From assembly GCF_017591435.1 (NCBI RefSeq), contig NC_059276.1, forward strand, positions 6,240,276 through 6,304,275: a stretch of DNA of 64,000 nucleotides, written 5' to 3'. Within the stretch, counting starts at the first letter, position 1. Each line of letters starts with the position of its first letter. Of the stretch, positions 40,001 through 48,333 are shown piece by piece. A program made the translations under genes and the position numbers. Origin of the DNA: Portunus trituberculatus (taxonomy: Eukaryota; Arthropoda; Malacostraca; Decapoda; Portunidae). The notes beneath the pieces are model-generated. The model did no database searches and was not told the origin of the DNA. It saw nothing but the letters and a program-made list of their open reading frames with translations.

Positions 40001-43000
40001 GGGGGCCATCCTGTGTTTGATTTCCTGCATGGTATTTAGATAGATCAAACTGAAGCTATGGATGAAGGAATGGAGGCTCACTCAAACTTGCCATTCTTGC
40101 AGGAGTTTGTGGGAGGCCTGGGGTGGGAGGTGGAGCTGGCCACACACACGGGCTTCCTTGGTGGACTTCAGCGTAATGGCTCCACGGGGGAGACGGCACC
40201 TTACTACGCCACATCCCTGACTGAGGTGGTGTTCCATGTGTCCACCCGCATGCCTTCCTTCTCAGAGCAGAGCATGCTGCAGAAGGTGAGGGCAGAGGGC
40301 CATGCTTTTGTCCCCGACTGTGATTATTGACTGTATTGGTGGTTGTTTTATGTATATATTAAGCTTAGGTGCCAGTTACTATTATGTATTTGTATGTTAA
40401 TCTGTTATCTTTTCTTGTTCATGTATTAAAGCTGAAATTTTAAGTTTGAGGAGCATAAATTTTCTTTCTTTGTATATTGGTGGTGTCATGAGGAACAAGA
40501 AAATGTGAATAAAGAAAATGACAATATGGAGGAAAATCAGAATAGCAGTACTGATGTCGTTGCGTCCACACCTTGACAGACTCGGCACCTTGGCAATGAC
40601 GAGGTGCACATTGTCTGGTCTGAACACACGAGGGACTACCGCCGCGGCATCATCCCCACCGAGTTCTGTGACGTCCTCATTGTCATCTACCCACTGCCCA
40701 ACAGACTCTACAGGATACAGATCTCCACTAAGTCTGAGGTCTGTCCCATTTTCACCATCATCATCTCACTTCCTCATTTTCTCTGTGGTTTGATGTGGCA
40801 CTTTTTGTTGGTGATTATTATGGTGTTCATCCTTGCCTTGTCTTCCTCCTTCCACAATCTCTTCCTCCATCTTTTCATTGGTCTTCTGGCTACTTCCATT
40901 TCCATTTTTGTACTATCATCGTTTGACTTAACTTCCTAATTTTTCTCTGTGCTTTGATGAGTCACTTTTTGTTGTAGGTGATTATTGTGGTTTTCATCCT
41001 TGTCATGTCTTCCTTCTCTGACAATCTCCAGGCCTTTCTCAGTCTTTCCATTGGTCTTATTGCTATCTGCATCTCTATTCTGAGTATATCCCTCACTTAT
41101 CCTCTTTCTAACATGGCCTTTTTTCCATCTCTAATTGAAAAAGCTGAACACAACATCAGCAAATATGAAACCCACTGATTTCTTCTTACCTTCATTGTCA
41201 TAGTTCCAAAACACTTCATCCCTTCATTAACTAGTGTTTCTCCATCAGGTTCCGTTCTTTGGGCCGCTATTTGACGGAGCGATTGTGGCCCACAAGGTGC
41301 TGCCTGGCCTGGTCCGCTCCACAGCTGTCAATGCTTCCAGGGCCAAGAGGAGCCGCCTTGCACTCTATCAAAACTTGTGAGGACTCAGAGTGATGCGTGT
41401 TGAGGCAGATTGCAATTGTCACTCACTATTTACTGTCATTCTTATTTAGTTCTTGTATTTATCACTGGTTATTTCAACTTGTAGGAATTTTCAGCATTTT
41501 GTCCAATCATTTATATGATTCCTAGTCTTTTTTTAACTATTACTGAAACTAAATCATGTTGAAAGGCTTAAATGAGTAGTAGTGAACAGTGACCAATAGA
41601 AAAGTATTGCAACCCTAGTGAACAAACTAGGAACAAATGCACAACTTGTCAGCCAGGATAAGGATAATAGAATTGTGAGGAAGAGGAGACATCACACACT
41701 ATCAGCCACAACACTGCTCACCCTAACCACAGTAAACAAACTTATACCTCACATGAACAGTAGTGAAGAAAGTATAGGAAACAAAACATACAGAGCCACA
41801 TAAAGACTACACTAAAGAAATCCATCACAGGAAAACAAAACAGGAAATCAAGCTAACCATAAGAGTCACATAGAAACAAGACACTACCACGCATACTTCA
41901 TACTAAACCAACACTAAACCCATCACAGGAACACCAAACAGAGCACCAACCAGACCACATAAGAATTACATGAAGCAAGACACTACCATTCCTTACCAGT
42001 CAGTTAACCCACACTACTCTCCACAGCTATGAAGAACGTGCCAGAGCTCTCAACACCATTATAGAGCAGTACAGTGAGGCCACCACCTTTGAGGCGTTCA
42101 TCTCCTCTGTTTACTGCCCTGTTTTCCCCACAACCTTCGCGTCAGGACCCACTCGTGCCTCTGGTGAGTTAAGTGTCCCTTTTCTCTCCCTCCCCTCTGC
42201 TTCACTCACTTTACCTGGCTGAGTACAAGTGAGCAGAAGCTACTAACCTGGTGTTTCTCTTTATTTACTGCCTGAATGTGCTTGTGTCTTAAGTTTTATG
42301 CTGTGTTATGATTATTTTATTTTGCAGCAAGAGGAGGAGAAAGAAAAGAGCGAAAAGATTATTTGCCTTGTTATGTTTTGTTAGTGTATCTTTCTTACTG
42401 ATTTTAATATTTAGTTGTATACTCATAAGCTGCATTAACTTTTTTATTTCAGCTTGGCAGTGATGTAGTGCTGAGTGTTGAGAGAAAACAATTAGTTGTG
42501 GGCACTTGAGGAATATTGTGCTCAGTGTAATGGTTGCCTGGTGAAGGTGTGTGCTGAGCTGAGGTGATTCCTAGTGAATGGTTTCTCTAATAAGATGATC
42601 CATTGGTACACTATATGAACAAAAATACAAGGTTGTCTGAAGGATTGATAGGCTAAAGTAAGAGCTGTGAAGACTGAAAGCACTTGAGAGGGATATATAA
42701 AACTTGAGAGGGATTTTTGGGAGCTCTGAGAATTAGTTGTATATTGAAAATTTCTAAGGTTGTGCAAAAGAATGAATGTAGAGGAAAACTTGGAGCCAAA
42801 CAGTTTTTGGATGAGTTGAGTGAAATTCTTTGCACTGAGAGTTGTAGCAGTAGAAAAGCTTTGTGGAATCTTTAATTTGTGTTCACCCAAGAAGCAAAAT
42901 GATTTCCAGCTTTTCTTTACTTTTTATTTGCTAAGTCGTCACCCTTAGTGCGGAGAAAACGGACCTTGGCATGTGAGACTGAAAGAGAGAGTTTGAGGCA

Positions 43001-44172
43001 TCACATGTCCTCTCTTCCCAGGGACATCTTTCTCCTCAAGGGTGTTTGATGCCAACACGGGCAGCACTGGCCTGGCTGCGGCACTCCTGGATGGCCCGCA
43101 GCTGCCCCCCGGCCCCCCACAGCGACCCCCACTCACCCGCCCCACCAGCTACTCCACCGGGGAACAACACCACCTTCGGGAGAAAGCCAGAAGTGAGTTG
43201 AGAGTGAATTTTTAACATGGTGGTTGGTAATCGGGGACTAGCTTCTAAGTAGGCCTTTTTGTTTAATCTTTTTTGTTGCCCTTGGTCAGTTTTCCCATCT
43301 TACATTTAAGAAGAAAAAAAGATCATGCAGACTCATATTTAAAACAAGAACAAGGTGTGGAAGTGGAAATATTACTGACATATGCTTTTTAGTGTTAGCT
43401 ACATCTTAAGGACTGTATACAAATGTTCCAAAGACCAGTGTGAATTGTAAAACTAGTTTATGCAGGATGGCACTGTCATGTAGAAACTGATTTGTGGGAA
43501 TGCATACTTTGTTAGTTTATAGCTACAAAAATTCATGAGTTATTTTATTACCAAGCTGATTCATCAGTTATCCAATGTAGGCACAATGAATATAGTGCAT
43601 GGTACATTGTATTGACCCTCATTGACAGTGACTAGTTGATAAGAATTTTTGCAATGTTAAGAAAGAAAACTGTCCCTTCCCTCAGTGTACACTATCTTAT
43701 CACTCAGCAATGATGTGATAATACTTGAGGAGACCAGTATTTAAACCTCAAAGCCACACCTTATTGTACTGTACACCATTAAGAAAGTATTGCACTCACT
43801 GGAACACTCTGCAGCCCCTTCATAACCTGTGACACATTGAATAATTTAACTGACTGAAGTATCACTCGACTCTTATCCTTCATCATACTGTAGCAATAAG
43901 TGGGAAGGGTCAGAATAAGTATACAGGTGCTATATATTGACCGCTGGCGACACACAGGGGTGCGTCAGATGCTGGGGGGCAAGCGTCACCACTCCACAGG
44001 TACTAAAGGGCCCCCCCTCACTCCACCCCAAGAAAAGAGCAACAATAACATAAACCACGAGGAGTGTCACTCGTGCCAGGCACTGGACAGGTGTTAGTAT
44101 TGGTGGCATGTGACTTACTTGCTATGTACAGGTTCTAAAGTGTGTGTGAGTGTGTGTGTTGCTGTGTGTGTA

Positions 44173-44238
<66 letters not shown>

Positions 44239-45030
44239 TGTATGTGTGTGCATTAAGTTTGCAGCTTCTACTCACTGGTTTTTCAGAGTTCTCGCATGTT
44301 GACTGGGAGCGAGAATTGTGCCATGCTGACATAATGGTTCTTCTCTATTAATGTATTTATCACCTAACTATTTTTCCTCACACTGGTGGCATCATAATGT
44401 TTTGAGGTGTGGATGTGAGAAGTGTGCCTGACCCCACATGATGGCATTCTTGAAGCACATTTCATAACACATTACAGTTTTACCTTTCTTTGGACGTGCA
44501 TATGATACTGGAGTGACATCAACCTATCCTGAGATGCAACACAAGTAATCATTTCCCCAAACATGACCAAAACAATCATGGTGATGTTTTATGCCCCTTT
44601 TATAACCTGCTTCCATTTTCACCTCACCAACAATTGTTTCCTTTTCATTTTATCTTAGAATTATCTTTTGGAATTTAGTAGTGTTGGCAGATAGTTCTCA
44701 TTTATTATTTTTTTTTAATGTTTTGTGGCTACTATTTCTTATGCCGAGGTGTCTTCCAAGCATGATAGAATATAACTATCATTACTAACATTACCTTATC
44801 TCTCTGAAGGTGTGTTACTGATGGATCACATGAACAGCAATGAAGACACCGGCTCATCTCCTCGAGGGAACAAGAAGCTCTCCTTCAAGAACACACGCAA
44901 GTCCTCATCCAGCGTAGCCTCAGCCGGGGCCACCACCACCGCCGCTACCACCCCACCAGAAAGCCCTATGCCACCCCCAAGGAGGCCCAAAGACAGCAGC
45001 GCACAACACGCAGCCCAGCGGAACAAGTAA
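19755..45030 (+). CDS. RALGAPA1: Ral GTPase-activating protein subunit alpha (RALGAPA1-like)
   Basis: Exons: 19755-19863, 21283-21393, 21705-21888, 22323-22569, 23313-23451, 24195-24324, 24829-24918, 25244-25419, 25849-26013, 26819-26979, 27111-27222, 27595-27717, 28088-28219, 28633-28774, 29304-29594, 29737-29802, 30023-30130, 30293-30492, 31169-31267, 31736-31891, 32014-32145, 32331-32459, 32975-33142, 33821-33871 (optional), 34924-35031, 35649-35828, 36314-36505, 36704-36958, 37757-37942, 38230-38439, 38569-38750, 39477-39651, 39787-39888, 40103-40285, 40580-40738, 41249-41376, 42027-42163, 43022-43192, 43958-43999, 44810-45030. Phases agree throughout except at exon 8, which needs a one-base shift. 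The product is about 2,015 aa, like human RALGAPA1 (about 2,036). It has a conserved N-terminus (MFKKN, DVKKSLSKCLD), a large helical scaffold, a low-complexity Ser/His-rich middle and a C-terminal Rap/Ran-GAP domain. With a beta subunit the family inactivates RalA/RalB. The exon 5 to 6 junction was chosen (NLELPELR) because it best fits the family. Confidence 0.95.
20998..21072 (+). mobile_element. GTTGCCCTTGGCCAG repeat family, copy
   Basis: GTGGGCCATTTTGTTTAAC, TGTTCCCTCTGGCCAGTTT and CCCTCTTACATAGAAAAG, then A-rich. This diverged copy lies in RalGAP alpha intron 1. Confidence 0.55.
22137..22290. repeat. (TTCA)n/(CTCA)n tetranucleotide repeat
   Basis: A TTCA array changes to a CTCA array, ending about 30 bp before the acceptor of the exon at 22323. 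It lies in the intron between RalGAP alpha exons 3 and 4. Confidence 0.93.
22903..23312 (+). repeat. Three ~137-bp tandem units ending at a splice acceptor
   Basis: Units at 22903-23042, 23043-23179 and 23180-23312 share TTCATTCATAA, ACTGTTTGTCTTTATAT, CATGCATACTTTTTC, CATCCAAGC and a TTCTGTTGGTG end. The last unit ends in the functional acceptor of RalGAP alpha exon 5 (GGTGCTCAG, exon begins GTGCG). The first unit ends in an acceptor-like copy (GGTGTACAG then GTGAT); the second has lost it (CTCATG). Confidence 0.82.
23925..24150 (+). repeat. ~50-bp tandem repeat upstream of RalGAP alpha exon 6
   Basis: About five units containing AGTCAAAAGGTTTAGTTAGG, then TTCAGTTTGATGTACCAG, run almost to the acceptor at 24194. 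Confidence 0.8.
24540..24587. repeat. (ATT)n microsatellite
   Basis: Trinucleotide run in the RalGAP alpha intron 24325-24828. Confidence 0.95.
24708..24795 (+). repeat. GTGTGAATGATG dispersed repeat, copy 1
   Basis: Begins GAGTGTGAATGATGTGTG and continues through TGTCTGGGCCAGC, TTGGATTGCCTGGTGTACGG and ATAGATATAC. Related copies, all in RalGAP alpha introns, lie at 28479, 31473, 37664 and 39963. Confidence 0.65.
25025..25290 (+). repeat. Two tandem units crossing the exon 8 acceptor of RalGAP alpha
   Basis: Unit A begins near 25027 and unit B near 25182. Both share GTAGTAATAATG, AAAAATGTACAT and ATCCCTCAGTGA. In unit B, CCCTCAG is the splice acceptor and TGATGAGATGGGGATCAGG the exon start. 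In unit A the corresponding sequence is TGACATGAAATAGGGTCAGC, a decayed copy with an early stop in the incoming phase. The duplication therefore includes about 40 nt of coding exon. Confidence 0.8.
25244..25419 (+). other. RalGAP alpha exon 8 with a one-base frame conflict
   Basis: Exon 7 ends in phase 2 (GTCAC then GTGAGT). Entering exon 8 at its best acceptor (25243) gives a frame that hits TGA about 30 codons in. The conserved frame (FSSRDNINFIHELFRQAL) requires one base fewer. Three G-runs (25253-25256, 25261-25264, 25283-25287) lie between, so one extra G in a homopolymer, as an assembly error or a real mutation, is the simplest explanation. A poor acceptor after 25250 would also restore the frame. 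Confidence 0.75.
25449..25720 (+). repeat. Two-unit tandem duplication in the intron after exon 8
   Basis: A stretch with GCTGGGACAACC, AACAGCTGACA, GAATGAAGGTCAAGA and ATAGGCTGGAGTGT occurs twice, about 160 bp apart. Confidence 0.7.
26008..26810 (+). repeat. ~130-bp tandem array starting at the exon 9 splice donor
   Basis: About six units at roughly 26011, 26150, 26281, 26411, 26520 and 26650. Each contains AGGAGGGTAACAGTTC, GTGTATTCAAGAAAGCT, GGAAGTTATCTC and TCAATCAGTTTTTCTAT. The first unit begins at the donor itself (CAG then GTAACAAGTCACCAG), so every unit carries a donor-like GGTAACA. Confidence 0.85.
28479..28545 (+). repeat. GTGTGAATGATG dispersed repeat, copy 2
   Basis: AAGTGTGAATGATCTATGAG, followed by GGGATTGCTAGCCTGATATA and TAGATACC. 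It is a diverged copy in a RalGAP alpha intron. Confidence 0.5.
29196..29262 (+). mobile_element. GTTGCCCTTGGCCAG repeat family, copy
   Basis: GGGCCTTTTTATTCAATTG, TTGTTGCCCTTGGCCAGCC, CTTCTTACATAAAAA and a run of AATAAATAAA. The conserved motif followed by an A-rich tail suggests the 3' end of a retroelement. Other copies lie at 20998, 37290 and 43249. Confidence 0.7.
29443..29516 (+). other. Histidine-rich tract within RalGAP alpha
   Basis: In exon 15 the protein frame reads a His/Ser run (HTSHQHHHSHHQ, then SHHHHN and seven consecutive His) just before GLGKRLSRSLSESNLP. It is encoded by CAC-rich DNA, so it probably arose from trinucleotide expansion within a naturally disordered region of the protein. 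Confidence 0.85.
30841..31052 (+). mobile_element. TTAA-type MITE, copy 3
   Basis: Begins TTAACCTCTTCAGTACCATG and ends CCCAGTACTGATGGGATCAA, in the RalGAP alpha intron 30493-31168. The interior matches the other copies closely, including TTTTATACAGCTTCAG and AATAAAATCATCTAAT. Confidence 0.88.
31280..31344. repeat. (GT)n microsatellite beside a splice donor
   Basis: The donor at 31268 (GTGAGTGAGTGAG) runs straight into a (GT)n tract of about 65 bp, so this repeat may have grown from the donor itself. Confidence 0.93.
31473..31545 (+). repeat. GTGTGAATGATG dispersed repeat, copy 3
   Basis: GAGTGTGAATGATGTGTGAT, GGTTTGTCTGGGCTGTCCTG and TAGATAGCTT, in a RalGAP alpha intron. Closest in form to copies at 24708 and 39963. 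Confidence 0.6.
33821..33871 (+). CDS. Candidate 51-nt optional exon of RalGAP alpha
   Basis: Between exons 23 and 25, both phase 0, lies a stretch with an acceptor-like TTGCATTCTAG, 51 nt open in phase 0 (QAVPPQHHTKHFIQSTE) and a donor-like GAG then GTATAG. Being a multiple of three, it can be included or skipped without frame loss. The peptide is polar and not recognised as conserved, so it may be an alternative microexon or chance. Confidence 0.4.
35040..35515 (+). repeat. Three ~165-bp tandem units after a splice donor
   Basis: Units share CACTGCATAAACCCACT, CTCATGAATCTTGTGG, GTGACAGTTTTAGT, GATTGCCTGCCATG and CAAGACCAGTGATAGACATT. The array begins about 10-30 nt after the donor of the exon ending at 35031. 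Confidence 0.8.
36992..37243 (-). mobile_element. tRNA-derived SINE
   Basis: On the minus strand the element opens with a tRNA-like head of about 80 nt with an A box (TGGTACAGTGG, plus side 37223-37233) and a B box (GGTTCGAATCC, plus side 37170-37180) at normal spacing, and a stem-like insert (GGAGTCCGAGGGGTCTCC) resembling a Ser/Leu-type long variable arm. A non-tRNA body follows, then a poly(A) tail seen as poly(T) at 36992-37025. It sits in the RalGAP alpha intron 36959-37756, antisense to the gene. It is not a functional tRNA, because the 5' and 3' acceptor strands do not pair and the body continues. Confidence 0.88.
37290..37347 (+). mobile_element. GTTGCCCTTGGCCAG repeat family, copy
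   Basis: TAGCCTTTTTTAATTTAG, TTGCCCTTGGCCAGTATCC, TTTGTACTTAAAAAAAAT. It lies about 50 bp beyond the 5' end of the minus-strand SINE, in opposite orientation. Confidence 0.65.
37664..37718 (+). repeat. GTGTGAATGATG dispersed repeat, copy 4 (partial)
   Basis: Only the second half is clear: GGGATCGCCAGCCTGGTATA, TGGATAGACAAATG. Confidence 0.45.
38949..39204 (+). mobile_element. TTAA-type MITE, copy 4, with internal duplication
   Basis: Flanked by TTAA on both sides (38949-38952 and 39201-39204), with CCCATTCAGTATCATG at the left and CAGTACTGAATGGG at the right. It is about 45 bp longer than its relatives because a block with CGTGTTTTCATATTTA, CTTCTTGCTATTTGGTG and ATTTTATAC is tandemly duplicated at 38970-39057. 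It lies in the RalGAP alpha intron 38751-39476. Confidence 0.9.
39787..42163 (+). other. Rap/Ran-GAP catalytic domain of RalGAP alpha
   Basis: Exons 33-37 encode the GAP domain. Landmarks are VIYVAEGQED, EFVGGLGWEV, FHVSTRMPS, RHLGNDEVHIVWSEH, FCDVLIVIYPL and QISTKSEVPFFGPLFDGAIV. In Rap1GAP-type enzymes the Asn of the GND motif is the catalytic asparagine thumb that replaces an arginine finger. It is present here, at about residue 1735 if the optional 51-nt exon is counted, so the protein should be catalytically competent when paired with its beta subunit. Confidence 0.9.
39963..40045 (+). repeat. GTGTGAATGATG dispersed repeat, copy 5
   Basis: GAGTGTGAATGATGTATGTG, TGTTGGTTTGTGGGGGCCAT, CCTGTGTTTGATTTCCTGC and TAGATAGATC. 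It lies in the RalGAP alpha intron 39889-40102. Confidence 0.6.
43249..43322 (+). mobile_element. GTTGCCCTTGGCCAG repeat family, copy
   Basis: AGGCCTTTTTGTTTAATC, TTGTTGCCCTTGGTCAG and CCATCTTACATTTAAGAAG, then an A-run. It lies in the RalGAP alpha intron 43193-43957. Confidence 0.7.
44167..44232. repeat. (GT)n microsatellite
   Basis: Dinucleotide run in the last RalGAP alpha intron (44000-44809). Confidence 0.95.
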
Positions 45031-45421
45031 CAGTGCGCCTGGGCAGTGTGTGCGTGTGGATTCCCCTTTGGCACGCATCACACAGACACTAAGAGGTGCT
45101 GGTGAGGTACTGGTGAGGCTCTGGTGGAATTCTGGTGCTCTGGGAGGGTTCATTGATGGTGACTGTAATGTTTTCACCAGGAATATTAATCTATGGAGTA
45201 TTTAGAGATGTAGCAAACTCAAATGAATATCCAGAAAGTGGCATGCACATCACACCGTGTATTTAGACACCAAGAATATCACTGTGAAGTATTTATGAAT
45301 CTTGTAGGAAACTCAACTTGTAGAATATCCAAAGGTGGTGTTGGAGTCCAAGAGTCTGTGGGGAAAGTTGGTCTTACTGCCAGGAAATGCAATACAATTT
45401 ATTTCCCACCTGTATATACTT

Positions 45422-45423
<2 letters not shown>

Positions 45424-45511
<88 letters not shown>
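45424..45511. repeat. (CA)n microsatellite
   Basis: About 88 bp of pure CA repeat, roughly 390 bp after the RalGAP alpha stop codon. Confidence 0.96.
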
Positions 45512-45514
<3 letters not shown>

Positions 45515-46439
45515 CTTGGTTTGCTTGTGATAATTATCCTCATCACAGACATGCACCAGACATCACAGTGTTAAGGAAGCAGACTCAAGCTCCCATGGCT
45601 CAGACTAGATGTAGTGTGATGCAGTAAGAAAGGCTCATTCCTCATCTGCCTCAGCATGTAGTGGTCAAAAATCTGCTGGACACTCTTATACTCTACACTC
45701 TGATGTTATGCTGCCATTTGCCAAGCCAGTAACTAAAAGCCTATAGTGACAGATGACAGACAGGCTTAGTGGTAGAGGAATTGCAGGACAAGACAAGTAG
45801 TACCTTCTAATCTTGGAGAAAACTGCCACTGAAACGTGAGATAAACTGCTATTTCATTTTGTTTTGTTCTGTACCACTAGTTCTGTCTGAAGCTTGTAAC
45901 ATCAAGGTGCTATATTAACTTGAGGTAGTCACTCTTCTCTCCTTGTGGTAGGGATAAGCATGCAACTATAAGGTCCACATTCTCAAGTACCTCAGTGTCT
46001 CTTGGCTAATTTTAATAGGGTGTAATATAAAGTGGCAACAATTTTCAGGTGTTTTTTCATGATTCTAGTTATAGTTTAGCAAGAATTCAGGGTCATGGGT
46101 AAATATCATGAAAGGCTGACCAGTTATCTCTTTAAAAATAGTTCAGAGGGGAAATTGAGAGAGTTAAGAATGTGGCCCTGACTGTCTTGGTGGGGTAGTA
46201 TTACTCTATGCAATACTGAAGGAGTCTGCCGGTGCATCAACACACCAATCAGTTCTAATGCCTTTGTGATTCTAGGTGAGGATGAGCAGAGTTTTGCTTA
46301 TGTACATACCTAAAGTTATTGCTATACCACTACATAAATGCATCACTATATGGAGGACACTTTAAAACTCTCAATAAGAAAGGTGTTATTGTACACATAG
46401 CTTATTTACAGTCTTGTACATGCTTCCATAACATAGTAA

Positions 46440-46890
46440 CTTAAGTGTACCTTGCATGGACAAGTGAGGAAAGATACAACAAAACCAGGAAATTCAATCA
46501 CAATAGGAAGGGGAGTTGCAAGGGGTGTCTGGCGGCTGAATCAAGGTGTCCCTCTGTAGTTTCCTTTGAGGGCACAGACTCGTAGTTCGTTAATGCTTAC
46601 TTTTCATGAACAGGTGAGGAAAAATGAAACAAGCCCAGCTATATCAGAAAGAGTAAGAAAGGGAGTTGCAAGGATCCCTATACACTGAAACTGAGGTGTC
46701 CATTATGTTATTTATTTAAGAGGACACTAAATCGTAAGGTGTCACATGCCTACCTTTCATGAAGAGTTGAGGGAGAATGAAACCTCCTCAAAAAAACAAA
46801 TCACAACAGGAAAGACTAAGGGAGTTACAAGGATCCCTGAAACTGAGGTGTCCCTTAAGATCATTTCCTCAGAAGGCACAAAATCTGTTG
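46440..46890 (+). repeat. ~140-bp tandem repeat, about three units
   Basis: Units share GAGGAAAAATGAAAC, ATCACAACAGGAAAGA, GGGAGTTGCAAGGATCCCT, CTGAAACTGAGGTGTCC and a TTTCCTTTGAGGGCACA-like end. They lie in the downstream flank of RalGAP alpha. Confidence 0.75.
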
Positions 46891-47348
46891 TCGTTCCTTC
46901 ACAAAGTCTCAAAAATGTAAATTGCTCTCAGTGTGAAGTCTTGCATGACATGTGCAGAGACCCACATGTTAATAGGATGCCTTATGTACTTTCTCACTGT
47001 GAATGAATCGCGTTATTAATCTAAGTTGCATGAGAGACTTGGGTTCTCCTGTATCTCTTAACACAGACCGTATCTTTAAGTGTGTTTTGCTAAGACTTGA
47101 CATCTGTGTAGCTTGTATTTTGCACAGTGTTTTCTGTATTATTGAGAGCCATCAGAGTGAAAGGGTCACTTCTCATATAAGTATATAAGCCTTTCATCTC
47201 TCCTTCTGTCTATACATACATGCATACATACATACTATGTAATATTAACTGATTTTTACATTACATTACAAATCCTCCCAAAATGAAGAGTGTAATTCAG
47301 ACGCTTGTATTCTGAGATAATTTTGACATAGATTCTCAGCCTTCCTTA

Positions 47349-47478
47349 CCTCCTCCTCCTCCTCCTCCTCCTCCTCCTCCTCCTCCTCCTCCTCCTCCTC
47401 CTCCTCCTCCTCCTCCTCCTCCTCCTCCTCCTCCTCCTCCTCCTCCTCCTCCTCCTCCTCCTCCTCCTCCTCCTCCTG
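47349..47478. repeat. (TCC)n microsatellite
   Basis: About 130 bp of uninterrupted CTC repeat. Apparent poly-Gly or poly-Arg frames on the minus strand are artefacts of it. Confidence 0.96.
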
Positions 47479-48244
47479 AAGTTCCCCATCTTAGAGCACA
47501 AAGTTTGAGGCGTGAAGACTCTCGAATAGCACAACTGTAATCTGTCATCATGTTTTCACTAGGTGCATCTTGTTGCTTCACAAGTAATTGTGTTCTGCCA
47601 GCCAACTCAGTCAAGCCACTTCTGGTAATCACATATGTTTGTGTGCGTGTCAGTCTGTCAGTCTGTCTGTATGTGGTAAAAAAGGTATACATTCATTCGG
47701 ACTTCAGCATCACTCAGTAAAATTTGTAAACATAGTTCAATCCAACCAAAGACTTGCTGCTATGATTGAAATGTGAGGGTGAGGAAAGACTTAGGATGAA
47801 GTAGAAGCATTTTATGTCTTACACTTCAGCCATTGCCCTCGTCAGTATGTGGCTGAAGTGTTAGTGAGGAACGGTACTCTTGGTTCATCCCTGCTTCTCT
47901 CACCACCACCTCCCACTCACATGTCTTACACAACTTGCTGCAGTGTGGGATGCATTTGATCTGCTTCAAGTACTGCTATCCTTCAGTCCTCTCAAGCTAC
48001 AGTAGTGAGGCTTAACTAACCTTCTGAGAGATACAAGTATTCCATAGGTACAGTTTGCACAGATGGTGGCTGCAGGTTTAGTCTCAGATCAGTTTGTGTA
48101 TGTGCAACTAACTGCGTTGTGTACAGACCAAGGGTGTTGTGGATTATCCTCCTTAGATCTTGAAAATATGATTATGTTTTCTATTACTTTATATATTTTT
48201 GTTAATTTTTATCATAGTTTTATTAAGTAGTGAGGTGATGATTA

Positions 48245-48246
<2 letters not shown>

Positions 48247-48332
<86 letters not shown>
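48247..48332. repeat. (TA)n microsatellite
   Basis: About 85 bp of alternating TA. Confidence 0.96.

Positions 48333-48333
<1 letters not shown>

Noticed and set aside
40604..41178. Hydrophobic frames following the RalGAP alpha GAP-domain exon
   Set aside because: They are read-through into the T-rich intron 40739-41248. The exon ends at 40738 with a GTCTGT donor and continues in phase at 41249.
47336..47692. Poly-Gly and poly-Arg frames on the minus strand
   Set aside because: They are read from a pure TCC microsatellite.
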